From Agrococcus baldri (lineage in GTDB: Bacteria; Actinomycetota; Actinomycetes; Actinomycetales; Microbacteriaceae): a stretch of 63,787 nt of DNA. A program made the translations under genes and the position numbers. Shown one piece after another: positions 32,533 to 42,132 of the stretch. The notes below the pieces were generated by a model, which worked only from the letters and a program-made list of their open reading frames with translations, did no database searches and was not told the DNA's origin. Every line of letters begins with the position of its first letter. Positions within the stretch are counted from its first letter, which is position 1. The stretch lies in the NCBI GenBank assembly GCA_007988785.1, contig BJUU01000015.1, forward strand, positions 1 to 63,787, given 5' to 3'.

Positions 32533-33591
32533 GTGACTGTGCGACTTCGACCCGAGATCGCTGCCGTGCCGCCGTACCAGCAGGGACGGCCGGCGCCGCA
32601 GGGCGGCTACAAGCTCTCCAGCAACGAGAACCCCTTCCCGCCGCTGCCCGCGGTCGTCGAGGCGGTGCAGCGCGAGGCCGAGCACGTCAACCGCTACCCG
32701 CGCCCGGGTGCACCGCAGCTGCGTGCCGCGCTCGCCGAGGAGCTCGGCGTCGACGCCGAGCGGGTGCTGATCGGCGACGGCTCCGCCACCCTCATCCAGC
32801 AGCTCATCCACGCCGTCGCGGGCCCCGGCGACGAGGTCGTCTACGCCTGGCGCTCCTTCGACGCCTACCCGCTGTTCGTGCGCACCGGCGGCGCGACGCC
32901 CGTCGAGGTGCCGGTCGACGCCGAGCACCGCCACGACCTCGACGCCATGGCAGCCGCGATCACCGAGCGCACCCGCGCGGTGATCGTCTGCAGCCCCAAC
33001 AACCCGACCGGCACGATCGTCACCGCCGACGAGCTCGACGCCTTCATCGCCCGCGTCCCCGCGGACGTGCTGATCATGCTCGATGAGGCATACATCGAGT
33101 TCGTGCGCGAGCCGACGGCCAACGGCATCGAGCTGCAGCGGCAGCACGCGAACCTCGTCGTGCTGCGCACATTCTCCAAGGCGCATGGACTCGCGGGCCT
33201 GCGCGTCGGCTACGCCGTCGGCGACCCGGCGGTGCTGCGCGGCGCCGACCTGTGCGGCGTGCCGCTGTCGCAGACCTCGCTCGCCTCGACCGCCGCGATC
33301 GCGGCGCTCGAGCACGTCGGCGAGACCTTCGCGCGCATCGACGTGCTCGCCGATCAGCGCGACGCGCTCTGGCAGCGGCTCGTCGACGCCGGCGTGCCGG
33401 TGCCGAAGCCCTTCGGCAACTTCTTCTGGATCCCCTCGCGGCCGGGCCAGGAGGATGCGATCCACGACATCCTCGACGCCAACCGCATCGTCGCGAAGGT
33501 CTTCACCGACGGCACCCGCGTCTCGGTCGGCGAGCCCGAGGCCGACGAGCACATCCTCGCCGCCGCGATCGCGATCCAGGCGATCCAGTGA
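32533..33591 (+). CDS. hisC: histidinol-phosphate/aromatic aminotransferase
   Basis: PLP-dependent class II aminotransferase, 352 aa. KLSSNENPFPPLP at the N-terminus, CSPNNPTGTIV, MLDEAYIEF and the PLP-lysine segment RTFSKAHGLAGLRVGY are all canonical. The family includes both histidine-biosynthetic HisC and aromatic aminotransferases (Pat/PhhC-like). Here the stop overlaps the start of a 2-oxoacid dehydrogenase gene (GTGA), not other his genes, so amino-acid catabolism is at least as likely as histidine synthesis. Leaderless GTG start. Confidence 0.85.
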   Translation: MTVRLRPEIAAVPPYQQGRPAPQGGYKLSSNENPFPPLPAVVEAVQREAEHVNRYPRPGAPQLRAALAEELGVDAERVLIGDGSATLIQQLIHAVAGPGDEVVYAWRSFDAYPLFVRTGGATPVEVPVDAEHRHDLDAMAAAITERTRAVIVCSPNNPTGTIVTADELDAFIARVPADVLIMLDEAYIEFVREPTANGIELQRQHANLVVLRTFSKAHGLAGLRVGYAVGDPAVLRGADLCGVPLSQTSLASTAAIAALEHVGETFARIDVLADQRDALWQRLVDAGVPVPKPFGNFFWIPSRPGQEDAIHDILDANRIVAKVFTDGTRVSVGEPEADEHILAAAIAIQAIQ

Positions 33592-34724
33592 CGCACCCCT
33601 CCGTGACGGGCGCCGCGACGGCGACCGAGCCCATCCGCCTGCTCGACGCCGAGGGCAGCCTGGTCGAGTCCGACGCGAACGCGCCCTGGCACGAGCTCGC
33701 CGCGCAGCTGTCGACCGACGACCGGCTCGCGATGCACGGCGAGATGGTGCGCACTCGCCGCTTCGACGTCGAGGCCGGGCACCTGCAGCGGCAGGGCAAG
33801 CTCGGCCTGTGGGTGCCGTCGATCGGCCAGGAGGGCGGGCAGGTCGGCGCCGCCTGGGCCGCCCGCGAGCAGGACACGATCTTCCCCTCCTACCGCGAGC
33901 ACCTCATCGCGCTGCACCGGGGCGTGGCGATGGATCAGATCATCGACACCTTCCGCGGCGCCCGCCACGGCGGCTGGGACCCGCTCGAGACCCGCGGCAT
34001 GCGCATCTACTCGCTCGTGATCGCCACCCACGCGCTGCACTCCACCGGCTACGCGATGGGCATCAGGCTCGACGGCGCGTGCGCCACCGGCGACGCCCAG
34101 CGCGACGAGGCCGTGATGGCCTTCTACGGCGACGGCGCCGCCAGCCAGGGCGACGCGAGCGAGGGCCTCGTCTTCGCCACCAGCTACGAGGCGCCGATCG
34201 TCTTCTTCGTGCAGAACAACAAGTGGGCGATCTCGGTGCCCTCCACGCGGCAGAGCCGCTCGCCGCTGCACGAGCGCGCCCGCGGCTTCGGCCTCGACGC
34301 CGCGTGGATCGACGGCAACGACCCGCTCGCGAGCTTCGCCGTGACCAGGCGGATGCTCGACGCGGCCCGGCAGGGCGCGCCCGGCTACATCGAGGCCGAC
34401 ACGTACCGCATGGGGGCGCACACCACGAGCGATGACCCCACCCGCTACCGCACGCGCGACGAGGAGGAGTCGTGGCGGCGCCGCGACCCCATCGCCCGGC
34501 TCGCCGCCCACCTGCGCGAGCAGGGCGTCGCCGAGGCGGCGCTCGCCGAGCAGGAGCAGGAGGCGGCCGACCTCGCGAGCGATCTGCGGCGCCGCACGCT
34601 CGAGGCCGGCACCGCGGCCAGCGACGACATCTTCGACCACGTCTACAGCGAGCCGCACCCGCTCATGACCGAGCAGAAGCGGCGGCTGGCCGAGTTCGAG
34701 GCGAGCTTCGGGGGCGACGCATGA
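33588..34724 (+). CDS. pdhA: 2-oxoacid dehydrogenase E1 component, alpha subunit
   Basis: 378 aa; thiamine-diphosphate subunit of a pyruvate or branched-chain 2-oxoacid dehydrogenase complex. The TPP/Mg motif runs from [15 protein letters not shown] to the NNKWAISVP segment; [19 protein letters not shown] and the phosphorylation-loop-like [14 protein letters not shown] follow. Heterodimeric E1 of this kind is usually for branched-chain or acetoin-type acids in actinobacteria, because pyruvate is handled by AceE. GTG 33588 overlaps hisC; a GTG five codons later is an alternative. Confidence 0.9.
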   Translation: MTHPSVTGAATATEPIRLLDAEGSLVESDANAPWHELAAQLSTDDRLAMHGEMVRTRRFDVEAGHLQRQGKLGLWVPSIGQEGGQVGAAWAAREQDTIFPSYREHLIALHRGVAMDQIIDTFRGARHGGWDPLETRGMRIYSLVIATHALHSTGYAMGIRLDGACATGDAQRDEAVMAFYGDGAASQGDASEGLVFATSYEAPIVFFVQNNKWAISVPSTRQSRSPLHERARGFGLDAAWIDGNDPLASFAVTRRMLDAARQGAPGYIEADTYRMGAHTTSDDPTRYRTRDEEESWRRRDPIARLAAHLREQGVAEAALAEQEQEAADLASDLRRRTLEAGTAASDDIFDHVYSEPHPLMTEQKRRLAEFEASFGGDA

Positions 34725-35764
34725 CCGACACCGCACCGCAGGCCGAGCCGGCGCAGGCGGCCGGGCCCGCCGCATCCGTCACCATGCCGATCGCGAAGGC
34801 GCTGAACAGCGCGCTGCGCGAGGCCATGCGCGCCGACGAGAAGGTGCTGCTGATGGGCGAGGACATCGGCCCGCTCGGCGGCGTCTTCCGCGTCACCGAC
34901 GGGCTGCACGCCGAGTTCGGCGAGCACCGGGTGCTCGACACCCCGCTCGCCGAGTCGGGCATCATCGGCACCGCCATCGGCCTCGCCATGCGCGGCTACC
35001 GGCCGGTGGTCGAGATCCAGTTCGACGGATTCGTCTACCCCGGCTTCGACCAGATCGTGTCGCAGCTGGCGAAGATGACGGCCCGGCACCGCGGCACCGT
35101 CTCGATGCCGGTCGTGATCCGCATCCCCTACGGCGGCCACATCGGCGCCATCGAGCACCACCAGGAGAGCCCGGAGGCCTACTTCGCCCACACGGCCGGC
35201 CTGCGCGTGGTGAGCCCCTCGACCGCCAACGACGCGCACTGGATGCTGCGGCAGGCGATCGAGTCGGACGACCCGGTGATCTTCCTGGAGCCGAAGTCGA
35301 AGTACTGGTCGAAGGGCGAGGTGCTCGTCGAGCCCGCCCCGGGCATGGGCGGCACCGCGGGCATGCACCGCGCCGTGGTCGCGCATCCGGGCACCGACGT
35401 CACGCTCATCGGGCACGGCGCCATGGTGCACGTGCTGCTGCAGGCGGCGCAGATCGCCGAGCGCGAGGGCACCTCGTGCGAGGTGATCGACCTGCGCTCG
35501 CTCTCGCCGATCGACTGGGAGACGCTCGTCGACTCCGCCCGCCGCACCGGCCGCGTGGTCGTCGCGCAGGAGGCGCCCGGCCACGTCTCGGTCGGCAGCG
35601 AGGTCGCCGCGACCATCGCCGAGCGCGCCTTCTACTCGCTCGAGGCGCCGGTGCTGCGGGTGTCGGGCTTCGACGCCCCGTTTCCGGCGGCGCAGCTCGA
35701 GGACATCTACCTGCCGGACGCCGACCGCGTGCTCGACGCGGTCGATCGCGCGCTGGCCTACTGA
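34721..35764 (+). CDS. pdhB: 2-oxoacid dehydrogenase E1 component, beta subunit
   Basis: 347 aa. Transketolase-like pyrimidine-binding domain ([60 protein letters not shown]) and a C-terminal transketolase domain ([20 protein letters not shown]). It pairs with the alpha subunit to make E1. ATGA overlap with the alpha gene. About 25 Ala/Pro-rich residues precede the conserved core. Confidence 0.92.
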   Translation: MTDTAPQAEPAQAAGPAASVTMPIAKALNSALREAMRADEKVLLMGEDIGPLGGVFRVTDGLHAEFGEHRVLDTPLAESGIIGTAIGLAMRGYRPVVEIQFDGFVYPGFDQIVSQLAKMTARHRGTVSMPVVIRIPYGGHIGAIEHHQESPEAYFAHTAGLRVVSPSTANDAHWMLRQAIESDDPVIFLEPKSKYWSKGEVLVEPAPGMGGTAGMHRAVVAHPGTDVTLIGHGAMVHVLLQAAQIAEREGTSCEVIDLRSLSPIDWETLVDSARRTGRVVVAQEAPGHVSVGSEVAATIAERAFYSLEAPVLRVSGFDAPFPAAQLEDIYLPDADRVLDAVDRALAY

Positions 35765-35781
35765 ACGACGGAAGGACCGCT

Positions 35782-37068
35782 GTGCAGGAGTTCCGACTGC
35801 CCGACCCGGGCGAGGGCCTCACCGAGGCCGAGATCGTCAGCTGGCGCGTGAAGCCGGGCGACACCGTGCACGTCAACGACGTGCTGCTCGAGGTCGAGAC
35901 GGCCAAGTCGCTCGTCGAGCTGCCCAGCCCCTTCGAGGGCACCGTCGAGGCGCTGCTGGTGGAGGAGGGGCAGACCGTCGAGGTCGGCTCGCCGATCATC
36001 CGCGTGACGAGCGGTGAGAGGCACGCGGTGGAGACGACCGTCGACACCGCCGACACGGTGGAGAGGGACGAGGACGGCGGCGCCGTGCTGGTCGGCTACG
36101 GCGTGCGCGGGGGAGCGGAGACCCGCAGGAGGAAGCCGCGCACCGTGCAGTCGGTGCCGGCCCCCACCGGACCGGCGCGGCCCGCCTCGGTGCCCGCCGC
36201 ATCCGCCCACCCGGTGGTGGCGAAGCCGCCCACCCGCAAGCTCGCGAAGGATCTCGGCGTCGACCTGGCCGCGCTCGCCGGCACCGGGCTCGCCGGCGAG
36301 GTGACGCGCGACGACGTGGTGGCCGCGGCCGAGCAGGTGAAGGTGTTCCGCAACCTCACGGCACCCGAGTGGTCCGGCGGGCGCGAGGAGCGCATCCCGG
36401 TGAAGGGCGTGCGCAAGGTGATCGCGCAGGGCATGGTCGACTCGGCGTTCACGGCGCCGCACGTGTCGGTGTTCACCGACGTGGATGCGACGCGCACGAT
36501 GGAGTTCGTGAAGCGGCTGAAGGCCTCGAGCGACTTCGCCGACGTGAAGGTCTCGCCGCTGCTGATCATGGCGAAGGCGATCCTGTGGGCGATCCGCCGC
36601 AACCCGCAGGTGAACTCGACGTTCACGGGCGACGAGCTCGTCGTGCACCACTACGTGAACCTGGGCATCGCCGCGGCGACGCCGCGCGGGCTGCTGGTGC
36701 CGAACGTCAAGGACGCGCAGGAGATGTCGCTGCTCGAGCTCGCGACCGCGCTGCAGCAGCTGACGGCGACGGCGCGCGAGGGCCGCACGCAGCCCGCCGA
36801 CATGCAGCACGGCACCTTCACGATCACGAACATCGGCGTCTTCGGCATGGACACCGGTACGCCCATCCTCAACCCGGGGGAGACGGGCATCATCGCCCTC
36901 GGCACCATCCGGCAGAAGCCGTGGGTGGTCGACGGCGAGGTGCGGCCGCGCTGGGTGACGACCGTGGGCGGCTCGTTCGACCACCGGGCGATCGACGGCG
37001 ACGTGATCAGCCGCTTCGTCGCCGACGTCGCCTCGATCCTCGAGGAGCCGGCGCTGCTGCTCGACTGA
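35782..37068 (+). CDS. pdhC: dihydrolipoyl acyltransferase (E2)
   Basis: 428 aa. One lipoyl domain (residues 1-78, lipoyl-lysine in [10 protein letters not shown]), a Pro/Ala linker, the peripheral-subunit-binding domain ([19 protein letters not shown]) near residues 150-190 and the catalytic acyltransferase domain ending with [12 protein letters not shown], which carries the active-site His. GTG 35782 has a GGAAGGA site, 17 nt after E1 beta. No dihydrolipoyl dehydrogenase (E3) gene follows, so E3 must come from elsewhere. Confidence 0.93.
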   Translation: MQEFRLPDPGEGLTEAEIVSWRVKPGDTVHVNDVLLEVETAKSLVELPSPFEGTVEALLVEEGQTVEVGSPIIRVTSGERHAVETTVDTADTVERDEDGGAVLVGYGVRGGAETRRRKPRTVQSVPAPTGPARPASVPAASAHPVVAKPPTRKLAKDLGVDLAALAGTGLAGEVTRDDVVAAAEQVKVFRNLTAPEWSGGREERIPVKGVRKVIAQGMVDSAFTAPHVSVFTDVDATRTMEFVKRLKASSDFADVKVSPLLIMAKAILWAIRRNPQVNSTFTGDELVVHHYVNLGIAAATPRGLLVPNVKDAQEMSLLELATALQQLTATAREGRTQPADMQHGTFTITNIGVFGMDTGTPILNPGETGIIALGTIRQKPWVVDGEVRPRWVTTVGGSFDHRAIDGDVISRFVADVASILEEPALLLD

Positions 37069-37083
37069 GGCTCGCCGCCCCGC

Positions 37084-37941
37084 CTACTCGAAGAGCGGTC
37101 CGGCGCTCGGCCGCCACCAGTCGTCGTCGGGCCCCGGCGGCATCCGCCGCTTGTGCTCGGTGCGGTCGTGCTTCGCGATGATCTCCTCGGCGACCGCCTC
37201 GTCGACCGGCTCGCCGCGCAGGAACGCGTCGATCTGCTCGTAGCTGAGACCCAGCTCGGCCTCGTCGGTCTGGCCGGGCCGGTCGTCAAGCAGGTCGGCG
37301 GTGGGCGCCTTCTGCCACAGCCGCTCGTCGGCGCCGAGCTCGCGCAGCAGCTCCTTGCCCTGCCCCTTCGTGAGCCCCGCGAGCGGCAGCACGTCGGCGC
37401 CGCCGTCGCCGTGCTTCGTGTAGAAGCCGGTGATGGCCTCGGCCGCGTGGTCCGTGCCGATCACCAGCAGCCCGAGCTGCCCGCCGATCGCGTACTGCGC
37501 GATCATCCGCGCCCGGGCCTTCACGTTGCCCTTGTGGTAGTCGCTCACCGCGCCGATGGCGGCCTCGACCGAGGCCTCGAGCGCGTCGACGCCGGGCTTG
37601 ACGTCGACGGTCACCTCGCGGTCGGCGCCGATGAAGTCGAGCGCGAGCTGCGCATCCGCCTCATCGGCCTGCACGCCGTAGGGCAGCCGCACCGCGACGA
37701 AGCTCGCCTCGCCGCCGGCGGCCCGCACCCGCTCGACGGCGAGCTGGGCGATGCGGCCGGCGAGCGTGGAGTCCTGCCCGCCCGAGATGCCGAGCACGAG
37801 GCCGCGCGAGCGCGTGGCGCCGAGGTAGTCGACGAGGAAGCGGATGCGTCGCTCGAGCTCGGCGGGAGGGTCGATCTGCGGGCGCACGCCGAGCGCCGCG
37901 ATGATCGCCGACTGCCGCGTGCCGAAGGAGTTGGTCGCCAT
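37084..37941 (-). CDS. nadE: ammonia-dependent NAD synthetase
   Basis: 285 aa; makes NAD from deamido-NAD, ATP and ammonia. The ATP-pyrophosphatase P-loop is [54 protein letters not shown] and [10 protein letters not shown] are standard for the homodimeric bacterial form. No glutaminase domain is present. ATG 37941 sits 7 nt after a TAGGCT box; the open frame upstream of it is non-conserved. Confidence 0.95.
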   Translation of the reverse strand: MATNSFGTRQSAIIAALGVRPQIDPPAELERRIRFLVDYLGATRSRGLVLGISGGQDSTLAGRIAQLAVERVRAAGGEASFVAVRLPYGVQADEADAQLALDFIGADREVTVDVKPGVDALEASVEAAIGAVSDYHKGNVKARARMIAQYAIGGQLGLLVIGTDHAAEAITGFYTKHGDGGADVLPLAGLTKGQGKELLRELGADERLWQKAPTADLLDDRPGQTDEAELGLSYEQIDAFLRGEPVDEAVAEEIIAKHDRTEHKRRMPPGPDDDWWRPSAGPLFE

Positions 37942-37948
37942 GGCTGGG

Positions 37949-37954
37949 AGCCTA
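37949..37954 (-). promoter_or_regulatory. -10 box, leaderless nadE
   Basis: TAGGCT, 7 nt before ATG 37941 on the minus strand. Confidence 0.5.
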
Positions 37955-37989
37955 CGCGCGGCACGTGTCGATCGCGTTGCGACTCGAAA

Positions 37990-38019
37990 TTGACAATCGT
38001 TCTCACCTGCGCGTAGCGT
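37990..38019 (+). promoter_or_regulatory. zinc-uptake operon promoter overlapped by a Zur box
   Basis: TTGACA (-35, 37990-37995), an 18-nt spacer and TAGCGT (-10, 38014-38019). A Zur-type box TGACAATCGTTCTCA at 37991-38005 (form TGAnAAnnnTTnTCA) covers the -35 and the spacer, so bound Zur would block RNA polymerase. Zur itself is the last gene of the operon, giving feedback. Confidence 0.75.
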
Positions 38020-38059
38020 TTCCCCGTGCGGCAGGTCGCCGCGCTGGACAGGACTCCTC

Positions 38060-39091
38060 ATGCGCACCCTCCCCGCCATCGCCGCCGTGGGCGCCGTCTC
38101 GCTCGCGCTGGCCGGATGCGCCGGCACGGCCACCGGCGCGGGATCGGCCGACGACCGGCTCGAGATCGTCGCCACCACGACGCAGCTCGCCGACGTCACG
38201 CGCGAGCTGGTGGGCGATGCCGCCGAGGTCACGAGCCTGCTGCAGCCCGGCGCCTCGGCGCACGCCTTCGATCCCGGGCCCGCCGCGCTCACCGCGCTCG
38301 CGGAGGCCGACCTGCTCGTCGTCAGCGGCGCCGGCCTCGAGAGCTGGCTCGACGACACCGTCGAGGCGTCAGGCTTCGACGGCACGCTCGTCGACACCTC
38401 CGCCGGCCTCGACCTCATCGCCGCCGAGGACGACCCGCACGAGGGCCACGACCACGGCGATGAGCATGCCGGGCACGACCACGCCGACGAGCACGCTCAC
38501 GAGGACGAGGGCCACGACCACGGCGAGTTCGATCCGCACGTGTGGACCGACCCCGCGAACGTCATCCTGCAGGCCGAGGCGATCGTCGACGCCGTGACCG
38601 CCGCCGACCCCGACGCCGACCTCGACGCATCCGCCACTGCCTACCTCGCGCAGCTCGCCGAGCTGGACGAGTGGATGCGCGGCTCGATCGAGCAGGTGCC
38701 GGTCGAGGAGCGGCTGGTCGTCACGACGCATGACACCTTCGGCTACCTCGAGCGCGCCTTCGACGTGCAGGTGGTCGGCACGGTGCTGCCGAGCCTCGAC
38801 GACAGCGCCGACGCGAGCGCCGCGCACATCGACGAGCTGGTCGCCGAGATCCGCGCGACCGGCGCGCCGGTGGTGTTCAGCGAGAATGCCATCGACCCGC
38901 AGCTGGCCGCCACGATCGCCCGCGAGGCCGGCGTCGAGCTGCGCCAGGGCGAGGACGCGCTCGCCGCCGACGCGCTCGGCCCGGAGGGCAGCGACACCGG
39001 CACCTACATCGGCTCACAGATCCACAACACGGCCGCGATGGTGAGCGCCTGGGGAGCCGAGCCGCTGCCGGTGCCAGAATCGCTGTCATGA
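38060..39091 (+). CDS. znuA: zinc ABC transporter, substrate-binding lipoprotein
   Basis: 343 aa, extracellular zinc receptor. Lipobox LALAGC with Cys20; the TroA-fold metal-site residues are visible in the [10 protein letters not shown] segment, in [10 protein letters not shown] and in the FSENAID and HDTFGYL segments. Residues 130-160 form a His/Asp/Glu-rich loop ([20 protein letters not shown]), the hallmark of zinc rather than manganese receptors. First gene of the operon; start preceded by AGGA. Its stop overlaps the ATPase gene by 4 nt. Confidence 0.95.
   Translation: MRTLPAIAAVGAVSLALAGCAGTATGAGSADDRLEIVATTTQLADVTRELVGDAAEVTSLLQPGASAHAFDPGPAALTALAEADLLVVSGAGLESWLDDTVEASGFDGTLVDTSAGLDLIAAEDDPHEGHDHGDEHAGHDHADEHAHEDEGHDHGEFDPHVWTDPANVILQAEAIVDAVTAADPDADLDASATAYLAQLAELDEWMRGSIEQVPVEERLVVTTHDTFGYLERAFDVQVVGTVLPSLDDSADASAAHIDELVAEIRATGAPVVFSENAIDPQLAATIAREAGVELRQGEDALAADALGPEGSDTGTYIGSQIHNTAAMVSAWGAEPLPVPESLS
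39075..39080 (+). promoter_or_regulatory. possible internal -10 box before znuC
   Basis: CAGAAT, 7 nt before ATG 39088 and inside the last codons of znuA. It may give Zur-independent expression of the ATPase, or be a chance match. Confidence 0.25.
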
Positions 39092-39879
39092 ACCAGCAGC
39101 CCGAGCCGGTCGTCGAGATGCGCGACGCCGCCTTCGGCTACGGCGGTGCACCCGTGCTGACGGGCGTGAGCTTCACCGTGCAGCCGGGCGAGGCGGTCGC
39201 GCTCATCGGGCCGAACGGCGCGGGCAAGTCGACCCTGCTCGCCGGCATCCTGGGCCTCGCGCAGCACACCGCATCCGTCTTCCGGGTGCCCGGCGGCACG
39301 GGCGAGATCGGCACGCTGCCGCAGTCGAGCTCGATCGACCCGGCATTCCCCGTCACGCTCGAGCAGGTGGTCTCGATGGGCCGCACGCCGCGCCTCGGGC
39401 TCCGCTGGCCGGGGGCGCACGATCGGCGCATCGTCGCCGAGGCCCTCGAGACCGTCGGCCTTGCCGCGCAGCGCCGCACCCGCTTCGGCGACCTCTCCGG
39501 CGGGCAGCGCCAGCGCGGCCTGCTCGCGCGGGCGCTCGCGAGCGAGCCGCGCCTGCTGCTGCTCGACGAGCCCTTCAACGGGCTCGACCGGGGCGCGCGC
39601 GACGACCTGGTCGAGACCATCCGCACGCTCAAGGCGCGCGGCGTCGCGCTGCTCATCACCACCCACGACCTCGAGCTCGCCCGCGCCGTCTGCGACCGCA
39701 CGCTGCTCGTGAACCAGCGGCAGGTCGCGTTCGACGAGACCGGATGCGTCCTCACGCTCGAGCAGGTCGAGGCCGCCTTCGCGTCGCACGTGATGGAGAT
39801 CGACGGGCACACCCTCGCCACCACCGAGCACCACGCGAGCGAGCATGCCGGGCACCACCATCCGCTCGCCGACGACTGA
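39088..39879 (+). CDS. znuC: zinc ABC transporter, ATPase
   Basis: 263 aa. Walker A GPNGAGKST, Q-loop LPQSSSID, signature FGDLSGGQRQR, Walker B LLLLDEPFNG and switch His in LITTHD. The C-terminus is His-rich (EHHASEHAGHHH), an unusual feature for the ATPase that could bind or sense metal in the cytoplasm. ATGA overlap with znuA and TGATG with the permease. Confidence 0.95.
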   Translation: MNQQPEPVVEMRDAAFGYGGAPVLTGVSFTVQPGEAVALIGPNGAGKSTLLAGILGLAQHTASVFRVPGGTGEIGTLPQSSSIDPAFPVTLEQVVSMGRTPRLGLRWPGAHDRRIVAEALETVGLAAQRRTRFGDLSGGQRQRGLLARALASEPRLLLLDEPFNGLDRGARDDLVETIRTLKARGVALLITTHDLELARAVCDRTLLVNQRQVAFDETGCVLTLEQVEAAFASHVMEIDGHTLATTEHHASEHAGHHHPLADD

Positions 39880-40757
39880 TGATCGACCCCTTCACGCCGT
39901 TCGCGGCGCCCTTCCTGGGGCGCCCGCTCATCCTGCTGGTGGCGCTCGCGGTGGCCGCCGGCACCGTCGGCGTGCTCGTGCACCTGCGGCGGCTGGAGTT
40001 CTCGACCGACGGTCTCACGCACGCCGTCTTCCCGGGCCTCGCGATCGGCGCGGCGCTCGGCGGCGCCGCCGGGCTGCTGCCCGGCGCGATCGGCGCGGGG
40101 CTCGTGGCCGCCGTGGTGCTCGCGCTCATCTCCCGCCGCGGCCAGCCGCGCGACACCGCCGTCGCGATCGTGCTCACCACCTTCTTCTCCTTCGGCGTCG
40201 TGCTCGTCTCGCTCTCGCGCGGAGGCGGGAGCATCTCCGACTTCTTCTTCGGCCGGCTCCTCACCATCACCTGGGGCGACCTCGGCGTCGCCCTGACGCT
40301 CATCGCCGTCGCCGTCGTGCTCATCGTCGCGACCGCCAGGCAGCAGCTCTTCGCCGCCTTCGACGCCGCGGGCGCCCGCCGCGCCGGCCTGCCGGTGCTC
40401 GCCCTCGAGGTCATCGGCACCGTCGCCATCGCGCTCGTCGTGGTCGCCGCATCCGCCACGGTCGGCACCCTGCTGGCGCTCGCCGTCGTGATCGTGCCCG
40501 CCGCGGCAGCACGTGCGCTGACCCGCTCGCTGCCGGCCGCCATCGCCATCTCGATCGCCTTCGGCGCGCTCACCGGCTGGGCCGGCCTGTGGCTCGTCGT
40601 GCAGCTCGCGACGGCCGGCGTCGACGCCGCACCGGGCGCGACCGTCGCGCTGACGATGATCGCCGGCTACCTCCTGGCGCTCGGCGCCGGAGCCCTGCGC
40701 CGACGGACGGCCCTCCGGGCCGCGCCGACCCCCGAGCGCGAGCGGGTGGCGCGCTGA
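39879..40757 (+). CDS. znuB: zinc ABC transporter, permease 1
   Basis: 292 aa, ABC-3 family permease with eight to nine helices; RRLEFSTDGLTHAVFPGLAI is the family's first conserved loop and ALEVIGTVAIALVVVAASATV the late one. It is linked to both neighbours by one-base TGATG junctions. Two different permeases in one operon suggest a heterodimeric channel. Confidence 0.92.
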   Translation: MIDPFTPFAAPFLGRPLILLVALAVAAGTVGVLVHLRRLEFSTDGLTHAVFPGLAIGAALGGAAGLLPGAIGAGLVAAVVLALISRRGQPRDTAVAIVLTTFFSFGVVLVSLSRGGGSISDFFFGRLLTITWGDLGVALTLIAVAVVLIVATARQQLFAAFDAAGARRAGLPVLALEVIGTVAIALVVVAASATVGTLLALAVVIVPAAAARALTRSLPAAIAISIAFGALTGWAGLWLVVQLATAGVDAAPGATVALTMIAGYLLALGAGALRRRTALRAAPTPERERVAR

Positions 40758-41650
40758 TGCTCGACCTCCCGGCGCTCGACTTCCCAGCGCTCGACTTCTT
40801 CGGCCTCGCGATGCTCGAGGTCGTGCTCGCCGGCGCCCTCGCAGGGCTCGTCGGCGTGCTCGTGGTGCTGCGCGAGCGCGCCTTCTTCACCATGTCGCTC
40901 ACGCACGCCACCTTCCCGGGCGCCGTCGCCGCCGCCATCCTGGGCGTCTCCATCCCGCTCGGCGCGGCGGTCGCCGCGGTCGCGCTCATCGCCGTGGCCG
41001 TCGGCATCGGCCGCATCCGCTCGCAGGGCCCGGCCGTCGCATCCGGCATCATGCTCACCGCCGGCTTCGCGCTCGGCGCCTTCCTGCAGTCGGTGGCGCC
41101 GCTGGCGATCGACGTCGAGTCGTTCCTGGTCGGCCAGGTGCTCGCCGTCACGGGCGCCGACCTCGCCCTCACCGCCGCCGTGCTCGCGGTCGCGCTCGCG
41201 GTCTGGGCGCTCGCCGGCCGCCACCTGATCTTCTCGAGCGTCGACGAGGCCGGCTACCGCCGCGCGGGCCTCGCCCCCTGGCTGCCGGAGACCCTCGCGC
41301 TCGCGACGATCGCCGGCACCGTGGTCGCGATCATGCCGGTCGTCGGCGCCATCCTGGGCGTCGCGCTCATCGTCGCGCCCGCCGCGGCCGCCCGCCTGCT
41401 CGTGCGCGATTGGCGATGGATGCTCGTGCTCGCCCCCGCCATCGGCATCGCCTCGGGCGTGCTGGGCCTGTGGGCGTCGCGGTGGCTCGACCTCGCCGCG
41501 GGCGGCGCGATCGCGCTCGTCGCCGCGCTCGCCTACGGCCTGGCGTGGCTGGTGCACGCGCTGCGCGCGCGACCCGCCGTCGGCGACGCCGTGCCTGCCG
41601 CCGTGCGGATCCCCGCCGGGCATGCGACGATCGAGACGAGGAGCCCATGA
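40757..41650 (+). CDS. znuB: zinc ABC transporter, permease 2
   Basis: 297 aa, a second ABC-3 permease (ERAFFTMSLTHATFPGAVAA; RAGLAPWLPETLALATIAGT) clearly diverged from the first but with the same helix plan. Unlike permease 1 the family's conserved loop reads LTHATFPG. ATGA overlap with zur. Confidence 0.92.
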   Translation: MLDLPALDFPALDFFGLAMLEVVLAGALAGLVGVLVVLRERAFFTMSLTHATFPGAVAAAILGVSIPLGAAVAAVALIAVAVGIGRIRSQGPAVASGIMLTAGFALGAFLQSVAPLAIDVESFLVGQVLAVTGADLALTAAVLAVALAVWALAGRHLIFSSVDEAGYRRAGLAPWLPETLALATIAGTVVAIMPVVGAILGVALIVAPAAAARLLVRDWRWMLVLAPAIGIASGVLGLWASRWLDLAAGGAIALVAALAYGLAWLVHALRARPAVGDAVPAAVRIPAGHATIETRSP

Positions 41651-42045
41651 CCGACGACACCGCCCCCCGCCGCACGACGCGCCAGCGCGAGGCCGTGCGC
41701 GAGGCGCTCGGCGCGAGCGACGAGTTCGTCTCGGCCCAGGCGCTGCACCAGTCGCTGCGCGCCGGCGGCTCGACCGTCGGCCTCGCGACCGTCTACCGGG
41801 CGCTCGCGGCGCTCGCGGAGGACGGCGAGGCGGATGCGCTGCAGTCCGGCGGCGAGGTGCTCTACCGCGCCTGCACCCCCACCCACCACCACCACCTGAT
41901 CTGCCGCAGCTGCGGGCGCACGGTCGAGCTGGAGGCCGCAGCGGTCGAGCGCTGGGCCGGGCAGGTCGCCGCAGAGCACGGCTTCGTCGAGCCCGAGCAC
42001 GTGGTCGACATCTTCGGGCTGTGCGCCGAGTGCGCGCGCCGCTGA
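41647..42045 (+). CDS. zur: zinc uptake regulator Zur
   Basis: 132-aa Fur-family repressor. N-terminal winged helix (RTTRQREAVREALGASDEFV; VGLATVYRALAALAEDGEAD), then THHHHLICRSCG with the regulatory His cluster and the CRSC and CAEC pairs for structural zinc. Position at the end of the znu operon and the Zur-type box at its promoter make zinc the expected co-repressor. Confidence 0.95.
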   Translation: MTDDTAPRRTTRQREAVREALGASDEFVSAQALHQSLRAGGSTVGLATVYRALAALAEDGEADALQSGGEVLYRACTPTHHHHLICRSCGRTVELEAAAVERWAGQVAAEHGFVEPEHVVDIFGLCAECARR

Positions 42046-42046
42046 T

Positions 42047-42068
42047 CCCGCCATCCACAGGCGGCGGG
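42047..42068. terminator. short hairpin after zur
   Basis: CCCGCC (42047-42052) pairs with GGCGGG (42063-42068), starting 2 nt after the stop; weak but well placed. Confidence 0.45.
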
Positions 42069-42132
42069 TCCGTGCTGGCATCCGCCCAGGTGTCGATGTG
42101 AGACTGAGCGCACCCGATCGAGGAGGTCGTCC

